Below, piece after piece: positions 26,883 to 34,633 of a stretch of DNA of 64,000 nucleotides. The notes under the pieces were generated by a model, which was given only the letters and a program-made list of their open reading frames with translations, was not told where the DNA came from and searched no databases. The position numbers were made by a program, and so were the translations under genes. Position 1 is the first letter of the stretch; each line of letters starts with the position of its first letter. Source of the DNA: Kribbella sindirgiensis (lineage in GTDB: Bacteria > Actinomycetota > Actinomycetes > Propionibacteriales > Kribbellaceae); the NCBI RefSeq assembly GCF_004331435.1, contig NZ_SJKA01000009.1, positions 124,001-188,000 on the forward strand, written 5' to 3'.

Positions 26883-28088
26883 GTGACAGATCAGGAAATC
26901 CTGCGGCTGCTGCCGATCGCGGCGGCCGCCGTGGCCGTCGGCGACGACCGCGCGGACGCCCAGCTGGCCAGGCTGGGGGCGTACGACGAGGCCGACCAGG
27001 CGAGCGTGGATCGTTGCCTGCAAGGGTTTCTGAACGCGCTGGTCCGCGGCGCCTGGGAGCGTGGCTGGGCGCCGGCTGACGTAGTTCAGCACAGCCGCCG
27101 CACGCTGGAGGCCGGCGTCGAACCGTTGCTGCTGGCAGCGATCTCGGCCGAACACCGCGGCTACCGGCCCTCCACGATCGACCCCAACTGGCTCGGCCAA
27201 CTGACAGATCTCGGCGTTCCGCAGCCCTTCACCGAGCTGAGCCTGACCGCCTGGGCGGCGGGCGCCCGCGTCGGCCGCTACCTCACGCTGCATCACGCCC
27301 TGTCCCTGGCCGGCTTCCTGCAGACCCTGCCGGTCCTGGCCCGGCTCTACCCCCTGCCCGGTACGACGGTCCGCCGCACGCAGCCCGCCGTACCGGCGAA
27401 CGGGAAGATGCTGGCGCGGATCCGGGGCCTGCTCGCGAAGGCGGAGGCGACCGAGTTCCCGGACGAGGCGGAAGCGCTGTCCGGCAAGGCGCAGGAGCTG
27501 ATGGCGAAGTTCTCGCTGGACAGTGCCCTGGTGGAGGCGGAGGTGCAGATCCCGGACGATTCGGCCGGGCGCCGGCTGTGGGTCGAGACGCCGTACGTCT
27601 CGGCCAAGGCGCAGTTGGTCGGCGCGGTCGCCGCGGCGAACCGGTGCCGCACCGTCGTGATCGACGAGCTGGCCGTCGTCACGATCGTCGGCGCCGAGGT
27701 GGACCTGCAGCACACCGAGATCCTCAGCACCTCCCTGCTGGTGCAGGCGAATCGCGCGATGCTTGCCGCTGGCAAACACATCGGCCACCGGGGCGAGTCC
27801 CGGACCCGCTCCTTCCGGCAGTCGTTCCTGATGGCCTACGCGCAGCGGATCGGCGAGCGCCTGGAGCAGACCGCCGCGGCGACCCAGGCCGCCGTACCCG
27901 AAGCGGCGGCGGACCGTCTCCTGCCGGTGCTGGCGAAGCGCGAGGAGCAGGTCGACGCGTTGTTCGCCCAACTGTTCCCGAACACGACCACCCGGCGGAC
28001 CCGCATCACCAACGGCGCCGGGTGGAACGCGGGCGTCACGGCCGCCGACCAGGCCCAGCTCGAGGGGCGCCGGCAGGTGCGCCGGTGA
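26883..28088 (+). CDS. DUF2786-family protein
   Basis: 401 residues. The central block KMLARIRGLLAKAEATEFPDEAEALSGKAQELMAKFSLD is the DUF2786 signature (also near-invariant in phage and actinobacterial homologues). The downstream half has the conserved SFRQSFLMAYAQRIGERL. Function of the family is not established. GTG 26883 gives VTDQEILRLL. The TTG at 26847 is an alternative, and neither start has a clear ribosome site. The end overlaps the next gene (GTGA), so both are co-transcribed. The divergent gap to 26730 should hold promoters for both sides. Confidence 0.85.
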   Translation: MTDQEILRLLPIAAAAVAVGDDRADAQLARLGAYDEADQASVDRCLQGFLNALVRGAWERGWAPADVVQHSRRTLEAGVEPLLLAAISAEHRGYRPSTIDPNWLGQLTDLGVPQPFTELSLTAWAAGARVGRYLTLHHALSLAGFLQTLPVLARLYPLPGTTVRRTQPAVPANGKMLARIRGLLAKAEATEFPDEAEALSGKAQELMAKFSLDSALVEAEVQIPDDSAGRRLWVETPYVSAKAQLVGAVAAANRCRTVVIDELAVVTIVGAEVDLQHTEILSTSLLVQANRAMLAAGKHIGHRGESRTRSFRQSFLMAYAQRIGERLEQTAAATQAAVPEAAADRLLPVLAKREEQVDALFAQLFPNTTTRRTRITNGAGWNAGVTAADQAQLEGRRQVRR

Positions 28089-28603
28089 AGGTCGAGGAGA
28101 CCGCGATCCCCGGCGTACTGCGGATCGAGCAGGAGCTGCAGCCGAACGCCGACGGATGGTTCAAGGAGAACTTCCACCGCGAGAAGCTGGCCGAGCTCGG
28201 GATGGACGTCGTACAGCACAACGTCGCGTACTTCGAAACGGCCGGAATCGTCCGTGGGATCCACGCGGAGCCCTGGGACAAGTACCTGTCGCCGTCGTCC
28301 GGGCGGGTGTTCGTCGCGATCGTCGACCTCCGCTCCGGTCACGGCTTCGGCCAGGTGGAGACGTTCGAGCTCGGTACGTCGGACGCGCTGTACGTGCCCC
28401 GAGACGTCGGGAACTCGTTCTGCACGCTGACGCCGCACACGACGTACAACTTCCTGGTGAACGAGCACTGGTCGCCGGAGCGGACCACCGTGGACCTGTT
28501 CGATCCGGAGTTGGCGATCGCGTGGCCGCTCGAGCAGCTCAAGTACACCGAGCGGGACGCCGGGAACCCCTCGCTGGCGGAGCTCAGGAGGCAGCGGGCC
28601 TGA
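28085..28603 (+). CDS. dTDP-4-dehydrorhamnose 3,5-epimerase-like (RmlC family)
   Basis: 172-residue cupin. RmlC converts dTDP-4-keto-6-deoxy-glucose to the L-rhamno form. The family blocks are FKENFHREKL, VVQHNVAYFETAGIVRGIHAEP (catalytic histidine in RGIH), KYLSPSSGRVFVAIVDLR, YVPRDVGNSF and YNFLVNEHWSPE. Typical RmlC enzymes have RGLHFQ, and the HAEPWDKY here is the form of diverged relatives. Start GTG overlaps the DUF2786 stop by 4 nt. No RmlA/B/D is present in the window, so it could act on another keto-sugar, perhaps for the wall polymer. It converges with the TetR gene and overlaps it by 20 nt. Confidence 0.85.
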   Translation: MKVEETAIPGVLRIEQELQPNADGWFKENFHREKLAELGMDVVQHNVAYFETAGIVRGIHAEPWDKYLSPSSGRVFVAIVDLRSGHGFGQVETFELGTSDALYVPRDVGNSFCTLTPHTTYNFLVNEHWSPERTTVDLFDPELAIAWPLEQLKYTERDAGNPSLAELRRQRA

Positions 28604-29162
28604 GCCCGCAGAGCACGATGTCGAGCAGGCGGTGGGCCTGCTCGGGCTCGATGTCGCGGCCCATGTTGATCCCGCCGACGAGCCGCATGATGTCGAACAG
28701 CTCCACGTCGGGCCGGACCTCACCGGCCGCCTTCGCCTTGTCCAGCAGGAGATGCCCGGCCTCCTGCACGTTCGCCTTGCAGATCTGGAAGAACGGCGAT
28801 TCCTTGCCCAGCGCAACGGTCAGTTCGCTGGCCAGACTGCCCTTGGACAGCCCGTACCCGAGGAAGCTGCGGAACCACGCCGCCAGCGCGTCGAACGGCT
28901 CCAGCTCCCGGTCGAAGTCGTACGCGCGGTCGCAGACGGACTGGATCTCGTCGACGTAGACCGCCTCGAGCAGCGCGGTCCGGCTCGGGAACCGGCGGTA
29001 CAGCGTGCCGATGCCGACGCCCGCGCGGCGGGCGATCTCCTCGAGCGACGTGTCGGTGCCGTGCTCGGCGAACGTCTCCCGCGCGGCCGTCACCAGGCGG
29101 TCGTAGTTCCGGGCCGCGTCCGCACGGGTCGGCCGTGCGCACGGCAAGGGTTGTGGCGCCAT
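28584..29162 (-). CDS. TetR-family repressor of the adjacent efflux gene
   Basis: 192 residues from ATG 29162 (GAGGAGG 4 nt upstream). The N-terminal HTH is clear: AARETFAEHGTDTSLEEIA then RRAGVGIGTLYRRFPSR. The C-terminal ligand domain is of the SACE_7040/TetR_C_33-like kind. It is divergent from the DHA2 exporter with a shared operator-promoter region at 29163-29286, the usual layout of a drug-responsive repressor controlling its pump. The 3' end overlaps the epimerase by 20 nt tail to tail. Confidence 0.9.
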   Translation of the reverse strand: MAPQPLPCARPTRADAARNYDRLVTAARETFAEHGTDTSLEEIARRAGVGIGTLYRRFPSRTALLEAVYVDEIQSVCDRAYDFDRELEPFDALAAWFRSFLGYGLSKGSLASELTVALGKESPFFQICKANVQEAGHLLLDKAKAAGEVRPDVELFDIMRLVGGINMGRDIEPEQAHRLLDIVLCGLRPAAS

Positions 29163-29200
29163 CCAGCCTCCTCGCAAGGTCCGCCCAACATATCGCTTGC

Positions 29201-29247
29201 AAAGCGGAGGATGCCTCCGTATCGTATCCGGAGGAGCGCTCCGCTTT
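29201..29247. promoter_or_regulatory. TetR operator, nested inverted repeats
   Basis: AAAGCGGAG (29201-29209) and its inverse CTCCGCTTT (29239-29247) flank two inner dyads: CGGAGG ATG CCTCCG (29205-29219), and CCTCCG paired with CGGAGG around TATCGTATC. A candidate -35 TTGCAA (29198-29203) with -10 TATCGT (29220-29225) overlaps them, so repressor binding would block the exporter promoter. Confidence 0.7.
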
Positions 29248-29286
29248 TCCTCTCACAACTGTAGCCCCTCCGGGGTAAGGAGCAAT

Positions 29287-30762
29287 ATGTCGGCAACATC
29301 CACGGCGCCAGGCGCCGGCTCCGGCGCGCCTGCTCGGCGTCCGGGGGTAGTTCTCGCGGTCATCCTGGTCACCCAGTTGATGGTCATCCTCGACGCCACC
29401 GTCGTGAACATCGCAATGCCTCACATTCAGCAGTCCCTGCACTTCACGCCGTCCAGCCTGTCCTGGGTGCAGAACGCCTACGCACTCGCGTTCGGCGGTT
29501 TGCTCCTGCTCGGCGCCCGCGCCGGTGACCTGCTCGGCCGCCGTCGCGTGTTCCTCACCGGCGTCGGCGTCTTCACGCTCGCCTCGCTGCTCGGTGGCCT
29601 CGCGCCGAACGCCGAGCTGCTGCTGGCTGCCCGCGTCCTGCAGGGTATCGGCGGTGCGATCGCCGCACCGGCGGCCCTGACCCTGCTGATGCTCACGTAC
29701 CGCGAGGGTCCGGAGCGGATGAAGGCACTCGGCTACTACAGCCTGATCTCGTCCGGCGGCGGCAGCGTCGGCCTGGTGCTCGGGGGCATGCTGACGGACT
29801 GGGCGTCGTGGCGCTGGGGTCTGTTCATCAACGTCCCGATCGGTATCGCGTTGATCCTCACCGCCCGGCAGGTGCTGACCGAGACCGAGCCCGAGACCGG
29901 CCGGTTCGACGTGGCCGGCGCGGTCACCTCGACGCTCGGCATCACCGCACTCGTCTACGGCTTCATCCGGGTCGCCGAAGCCGGCTGGACGTCCACCGAG
30001 GTGCTGGTCTCGTTTGCGGCCGGTGTCGTGCTGCTGGTCTCGTTCGTGCTGATCGAGCGCCGGGTCAGTCACCCGATCATGCCGCTGCGGCTGTTCCGGT
30101 CGCCGACCCGGGTGGCGTCGTACCTGACCATGCTGCTCATCGTCGGGACGATGTTCGGGATGTTCTTCTTCCTGACGCAGTACCTGCAGGGTGTGCTCGG
30201 GCTCAAGCCGTTCCTGGCCGGCCTGGCCTTCCTGCCGCTGACCGGCCTGCTGTTCGCCCAGTCGCGCGTGGTGCCGCGGCTGATCACCCGGATCGACGGC
30301 GCGAAGTTGATGCTGGCCGGATCGGTGCTGGTCACCCTCGGAACGATCTGGCTGACCCAGCTGGACGCCCGGAGCACCTACCTGCACGACGTCGTCGGTC
30401 CGCTGCTGCTGTTCGGCGCGGGGGCCGGGATGATCTTCATCCCGCTCGTCGGTCGTGCGATCTCCGGCGTCGCGCCGGAGGACTCGGGTGCCGCGTCCGG
30501 CATGCTGAACGTGGTCCAGCAGGTCGGCGGTGCGCTCGGCCTCGGCATCCTGGTCACGCTCTTCGGTACGGCGAGCCGCAACTCGACATCGACAATCCCT
30601 CGCGAGGTGCTGGTCGACGGCGTACACGCCGCGTTCATCGGGGCGCTGGTCTACGCGGCGGTGAGCCTGGCGATGATCGTCTTCACCGTCCAGCCGTGGA
30701 AGTGGTTCCGCGGCGCGCCGGAGCCGGTCGAGACCCCAGCGGTCGTGGACTCACACGTCTGA
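29287..30762 (+). CDS. MFS multidrug exporter, DHA2 (14-TM) family
   Basis: 491 residues from ATG 29287, preceded by AAGGAG. The open frame from 29197 crosses the operator and is rejected. DHA2 motifs: LDATVVNIAMPHIQQSL (motif D1), GARAGDLLGRRRVF (motif A), LQGIGGAIAAPAAL (motif B) and GPLLLFGAGAGMIF late in the protein. About 14 hydrophobic segments are visible. The divergent TetR gene probably represses it. The substrate (drug or self-made metabolite) is unknown. The 3' end overlaps the convergent GNAT by 12 nt. Confidence 0.92.
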   Translation: MSATSTAPGAGSGAPARRPGVVLAVILVTQLMVILDATVVNIAMPHIQQSLHFTPSSLSWVQNAYALAFGGLLLLGARAGDLLGRRRVFLTGVGVFTLASLLGGLAPNAELLLAARVLQGIGGAIAAPAALTLLMLTYREGPERMKALGYYSLISSGGGSVGLVLGGMLTDWASWRWGLFINVPIGIALILTARQVLTETEPETGRFDVAGAVTSTLGITALVYGFIRVAEAGWTSTEVLVSFAAGVVLLVSFVLIERRVSHPIMPLRLFRSPTRVASYLTMLLIVGTMFGMFFFLTQYLQGVLGLKPFLAGLAFLPLTGLLFAQSRVVPRLITRIDGAKLMLAGSVLVTLGTIWLTQLDARSTYLHDVVGPLLLFGAGAGMIFIPLVGRAISGVAPEDSGAASGMLNVVQQVGGALGLGILVTLFGTASRNSTSTIPREVLVDGVHAAFIGALVYAAVSLAMIVFTVQPWKWFRGAPEPVETPAVVDSHV

Positions 30763-31731
30763 CGTGATCGGTAGCGCGTAGCTGGTGAACTTGTTGTGAG
30801 TGGTGAAACCGAGGTTCTCGTACAGGCCGAGCGCACCGGTCGGGTTGTCGGCGTCCACGCCGAGCGCGGCCCGCTGGTAGCCGGCCTGTGCGGCCTCGGT
30901 CAGCACCTTCGCGATCGTCGCGCGGGCCAGCCCGCGGCCGCGGTACGCACGCCGCGTGCCGACCTGGCCGATGTACAGCTCCCGGACCCCGGTCGCCTCG
31001 GTGTCCGCCTCCCACTCGTAGCCGTTGACGTACGCAGCGACGGTCTCCCCGTCGAGCACCAGGTACGACTGCGCGCTGCGGAACGCCCGCGATCCGACGT
31101 TCCGGGATCGCCAGACCTCCGGCTTCGGCGGTGCCCAGCCCCAGTGGTCGGAGAAGGCCTCGAAGTGAGCCAGCCGCAGAGCCTCCTCGTACGACGGGTC
31201 GTAGGACGTCAGCCGCAGCCCGTCGGCGATCGACGCCTCGGGCACGGACTGGTCGAGCGGCCGCTGCATGTCGAAGAAGAACCGCTCGGGCTTGAAGCCC
31301 AGGCCCTCCAGCAGGCTGATCGCGCTGACGTTGTTGCTGGCCGTTCCGGCGCCGACCTGGCCCGGGAAGTCGGGGTGGGTGGCGACGTGCAGCTCGCCGG
31401 CGCGCTCGATCAGCCAGTTCATCAGCGTCGTACCGAGGCCGCGCCGGCGGAACTCCGGATCGATGGTGCCCTCGGCGCGCACCCGGTCGACGTCCACCAC
31501 GGACGGCGAGACGTGGGCGATGCCGTAGCCGATCATCCGGTCGCCGGCCCACAGGCTGATGCTGTTCCTGGCCAGGTCGAGGCCGGGTCTGTCCAGTTGT
31601 TCGGCGAGATCCTGCGCGCTGAAGTTCTCGCCCTCCTGGTCGACCTTCTCCTTGGCGGCCGTCAGCGCCGCCCACGCCTCGACGTCGCCCTTGTCGATCG
31701 GACGCGCCTGGATCCCCTCCGGCCAGTTCAT
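30751..31731 (-). CDS. Tandem GNAT acetyltransferase (mycothiol-synthase-like layout)
   Basis: 326 residues with two GNAT domains. Domain 1 has DPEFRRRGLGTTLMNWL, and domain 2 has QVGTRRAYRGRGLARATI with the full R/Q-x-x-G-x-G/A acetyl-CoA loop, ending in NPTGALGLYENLGF. The two-domain arrangement is that of MshD and many antibiotic or protein N-acetyltransferases in actinobacteria. The MshD signature itself is not evident, so the substrate is open. It converges with and overlaps the exporter by 12 nt. Confidence 0.85.
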   Translation of the reverse strand: MNWPEGIQARPIDKGDVEAWAALTAAKEKVDQEGENFSAQDLAEQLDRPGLDLARNSISLWAGDRMIGYGIAHVSPSVVDVDRVRAEGTIDPEFRRRGLGTTLMNWLIERAGELHVATHPDFPGQVGAGTASNNVSAISLLEGLGFKPERFFFDMQRPLDQSVPEASIADGLRLTSYDPSYEEALRLAHFEAFSDHWGWAPPKPEVWRSRNVGSRAFRSAQSYLVLDGETVAAYVNGYEWEADTEATGVRELYIGQVGTRRAYRGRGLARATIAKVLTEAAQAGYQRAALGVDADNPTGALGLYENLGFTTHNKFTSYALPITSDV

Positions 31732-31767
31732 GGCTCGACGGTACGACGTCCGTTCCGGGACAGCACG

Positions 31768-32808
31768 TCAATTAGTGAGCTGTTCGGCGAGCCACCGCAC
31801 CGCCATCGGGTACCGGTACTCGATGCCGCCGTGGGTGCCCTCGAACAGCTCGAAGTGCAGCCGCTCGTCCTCGACACCGGCCTGTTTCGCGGCGCGGTGG
31901 AATGCGGTGGCGCCGAGGTCCAGGTAGTACTCGTCCTGCCGTCCCGCGTCGATCCACACCGCGCGCAGCGACCGCAGCGCCTCGGCGTACTGCGGCTCCT
32001 TCACCATCTCGACCGGGTCGCGGGACAGCCAGCGCTCCCAGATCTCCGGGACGATCGCGCCGAGGTCGTCGAACGGCAGTAGTACGGTGCCGTCGGCCTC
32101 GGCGGAGTACGCCGACGCGTAGCCGTACATCTCCAGCAGGTGCAGGTCCTCGTTGGTGGTCCGGCCGGTCTTGGTCGCGAGCACCTCGAAGTACTTGTCG
32201 TAGCTGCCGTCGTACTTGTCCCGCAGGGTCCTGGCGCGCTCGGGGAACTCCGGGCGGTAGCAGACCTCGAAGAGCGCGTCACCGGCATGCGTGGCGAGCG
32301 CCCCGAACACGTCCGGCCGCAGCAGCGGCGTCACCATCGCGGTGTAGCCACCACTCGACTTGCCGGTGACGGCACGGTGGTCGCGGTCCGGGATGGTCCG
32401 GTACGTCGCATCGACCCACGGCACGATCTCGTCGCAGAGGTACGACTGGTACTGCCCCGTCCCGGGAGAGTCGAGGCACTGGCTGCCGCCGTACCTCGTC
32501 CAGGAGTCGACGAACACCACGACCGCCCGCGGCACGGACTCGTCCTGGAACATCGCGTCCAGCAGCTCCGGGTACGGCTGCCGGAACGGGACCCGGTTGA
32601 ACCACATGCCGACGTGGCCGGTGTAGCCCATCGTCACGTAGATCGACGGGTACCGCTCGTCGGAATTGTCAGGGTCGTCGTACCCGGGCGGGAGGTAGAC
32701 GAGCACCGGACGCTCGTACGGGTCGCCCAGCGGGTTCCCGCGGAGCAACTCGCTCGTGTACGTCGTCTGGTCCAGGCGTCCCTTGAACTCGGCCGACCAC
32801 GGCAGCAT
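31768..32808 (-). CDS. Alpha/beta-hydrolase esterase (esterase D / enterochelin-esterase type)
   Basis: 346 residues. The nucleophile elbow is GKSSGGYTAM (G-x-S-x-G). AGRQDEYYL probably carries the acid, and EGTHGGIEYRYP the histidine. The N-terminal RPVLVYLPPGYDD is typical of the esterase D-like group. No signal peptide, so it acts in the cytoplasm. It follows argS in the same direction with 31 nt between them, but a functional link is not apparent. Confidence 0.85.
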   Translation of the reverse strand: MLPWSAEFKGRLDQTTYTSELLRGNPLGDPYERPVLVYLPPGYDDPDNSDERYPSIYVTMGYTGHVGMWFNRVPFRQPYPELLDAMFQDESVPRAVVVFVDSWTRYGGSQCLDSPGTGQYQSYLCDEIVPWVDATYRTIPDRDHRAVTGKSSGGYTAMVTPLLRPDVFGALATHAGDALFEVCYRPEFPERARTLRDKYDGSYDKYFEVLATKTGRTTNEDLHLLEMYGYASAYSAEADGTVLLPFDDLGAIVPEIWERWLSRDPVEMVKEPQYAEALRSLRAVWIDAGRQDEYYLDLGATAFHRAAKQAGVEDERLHFELFEGTHGGIEYRYPMAVRWLAEQLTN

Positions 32809-32839
32809 GCGTCCTCCAGTGACTCACATCGCGTCTGAG

Positions 32840-34516
32840 TTACATCGCGTCGGGGGCCTCGATCCCGAGCAGGCCGAGTCCATCCTGCAACACCTTCCGT
32901 GTCGCTGTGCAGAGGGCGATCCGGCTTGCTCTGGTCTCGCCTTCGCTGCTCAGCACCGGGCACTGCTCGTAGAAGACGGAGAGCGCCGACGCGACGTCGT
33001 ACAGGTAGGTGCAGAGTCGGTGCGGCTGGAGCGTCTCGGCGACCTGCTCGACGGTCGCGGCGAAGCCGGTGAGTAGGAGGGCGAGCCGTTGCTCGGCGGG
33101 ATCTTCGAGCGTGGTGATGCTTGTTGACGGACCTGCTTTGGACAGGAGCCGGGTGAGCCGGGCGTGCGCGTACTGGAGGTACGGGCCGGTGTTGCCGGTC
33201 ATCGCGACCATCCGGTCCAGGTCGAACACGTAGTCGTTGCCGCGGTCGCTCGACAGGTCGGCGTACTTGACCGCGCCGATCCCCACGGCCCGTGCGGTCG
33301 CGGCCCGGTCGACACCCTCCCGGCCGGCCAGCAGCGCGTCGGCCCGGGCGACCGCGCTCTCCAGTAGGTCGACGAGTTTGACGGTGCCGCCTTCTCTTGT
33401 TTTGAAGGGCTTTCCGTTCGGCCCGAGTACGGTGCCGAACGAGACGTGCTCGGCCGGCACGTCCAGCCAGCCGGCCGCCCTGGCCAGCGTGAAGATCATG
33501 TCGAAGTGCAGCGCCTGCCGGTGGTCAACGACGTACACGATCCGGTCGGCGTGCAACGTGCTCACCCGGTGCCGTACGGCGGCGAGGTCGGTCGCGCTGT
33601 AGCCGAATCCGCCGTCGGACTTCCGCACGATCACCGGCAGCGGATCGCCGTCGCGGCCGAGAAATCCTGGCAGGAACGCGCACATCGCGCCCTCCGACTC
33701 GGTCAGCAGGCCGTCGTCCTCCAGCTCCGCGACCACCCGCGGCAGGTCGTCGTTGTAGGCGCTCTCGCCGACGACATCCGTCCGCTCGAGGTTGCTGCCG
33801 AGCAACGCGTACACCTGGTCGAAGTCGTCCAGCGACACGTCGACCATGTGCCGCCACATCGCCCGCGTCGCCGGATCACCCGACTGCAGCGCGACGACCC
33901 GCAGCCGTGCCTTGTCCGCAAAGGTGCCGTCGGCATCGAAATGCTTCCGGCTCCGCTCGTAGAGCTGCTGCAACCCCTGCAGATTCAGCGAATCCGCGGC
34001 GAGATCCTCCTCGAGCAGCTGCTCGATCATCATCCCGTACTGCGTTCCCCAGTCGCCGACGTGGTTCTGCCGGATCACGTCGTACCCGGCGAACTCGAGC
34101 ACGTTGCACAGCGCGTCGCCGATCACCGTCGACCGGAGATGGCCGACGTGCATCTGCTTCGCGACGTTGGGCTGCGAGTAGTCAACGACGACCCGCTGTC
34201 CCTTGCTGGCAAAGGTTTCCGGCTCGTTGACGGCCGTCGCCAGCGTCTGCGGCAGCAACGTGAGGTTGATGAATCCGGGTCCGGCGATCTCGGGTGTCTC
34301 GCAGAGGTCATCGACCTGCAGACACTCCACCAAGCGCGTGGCAACAGCCCGTGGCGGCAGACCTTCGGCGTTGCCGATCCGGAGCGCGAGGTTGCTCTGG
34401 TAGTGGCCGAACTCGGGCTTGGTCGCCGCCCGGAGCTCAGGGTCGTACGGCGTACCGAAGGCGGCCGTGGCGGCAGCGGACAGTCTGGCGGACAGGACAG
34501 GCAGAACTGCGGACAT
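32840..34516 (-). CDS. argS: Arginyl-tRNA synthetase
   Basis: 558 residues, normal length for bacterial class I ArgRS. The N-terminal Add-1 domain is followed by the ATP site QMHVGHLRST (HIGH motif), NHVGDWGTQYG and the ArgRS-specific block VVDHRQALHFDMIF. SFGTVLGPNGKPFKTREGG stands at the place of the KMSKS loop, which is degenerate in most ArgRS. The C-terminal DALR anticodon-binding domain ends with GLGLLGIEAPDAM. The start ATG has GAAGGA 8 nt upstream. A 23-codon Arg-rich ORF lies 44 nt upstream and may regulate it. Confidence 0.96.
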   Translation of the reverse strand: MSAVLPVLSARLSAAATAAFGTPYDPELRAATKPEFGHYQSNLALRIGNAEGLPPRAVATRLVECLQVDDLCETPEIAGPGFINLTLLPQTLATAVNEPETFASKGQRVVVDYSQPNVAKQMHVGHLRSTVIGDALCNVLEFAGYDVIRQNHVGDWGTQYGMMIEQLLEEDLAADSLNLQGLQQLYERSRKHFDADGTFADKARLRVVALQSGDPATRAMWRHMVDVSLDDFDQVYALLGSNLERTDVVGESAYNDDLPRVVAELEDDGLLTESEGAMCAFLPGFLGRDGDPLPVIVRKSDGGFGYSATDLAAVRHRVSTLHADRIVYVVDHRQALHFDMIFTLARAAGWLDVPAEHVSFGTVLGPNGKPFKTREGGTVKLVDLLESAVARADALLAGREGVDRAATARAVGIGAVKYADLSSDRGNDYVFDLDRMVAMTGNTGPYLQYAHARLTRLLSKAGPSTSITTLEDPAEQRLALLLTGFAATVEQVAETLQPHRLCTYLYDVASALSVFYEQCPVLSSEGETRASRIALCTATRKVLQDGLGLLGIEAPDAM

Positions 34517-34560
34517 GACAAGGTCCTTCAGGGAGACGCGACTGGAACAGGCTGAGGTGT

Positions 34561-34632
34561 TCAGACAGTGCGTCGTCGTCGCAGGCTGAAGCGCACGCGC
34601 CGGGCGTGGACAGGCTTCAGGCTGATCGACAT
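34561..34632 (-). CDS. Arg-rich leader peptide upstream of argS
   Basis: A 23-codon ORF with seven arginines: RR at 11-12, R14 and RRRR at 18-21 (codons CGA CGA CGA CGC). Its ATG begins 1 nt after the stop of the upstream glycosyltransferase (TGA C ATG), and its stop is 44 nt before argS. Three direct copies of CAGGCTGA (34548-34555, 34582-34589, 34618-34625) lie in and after it. Each complements GGCUGA in the mRNA at the glycosyltransferase stop, allowing alternative pairings. Stalling at arginine codons when charged tRNA-Arg is scarce would be a fitting signal. This mechanism is inference. Confidence 0.6.
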   Translation of the reverse strand: MSISLKPVHARRVRFSLRRRRTV

Positions 34633-34633
34633 G

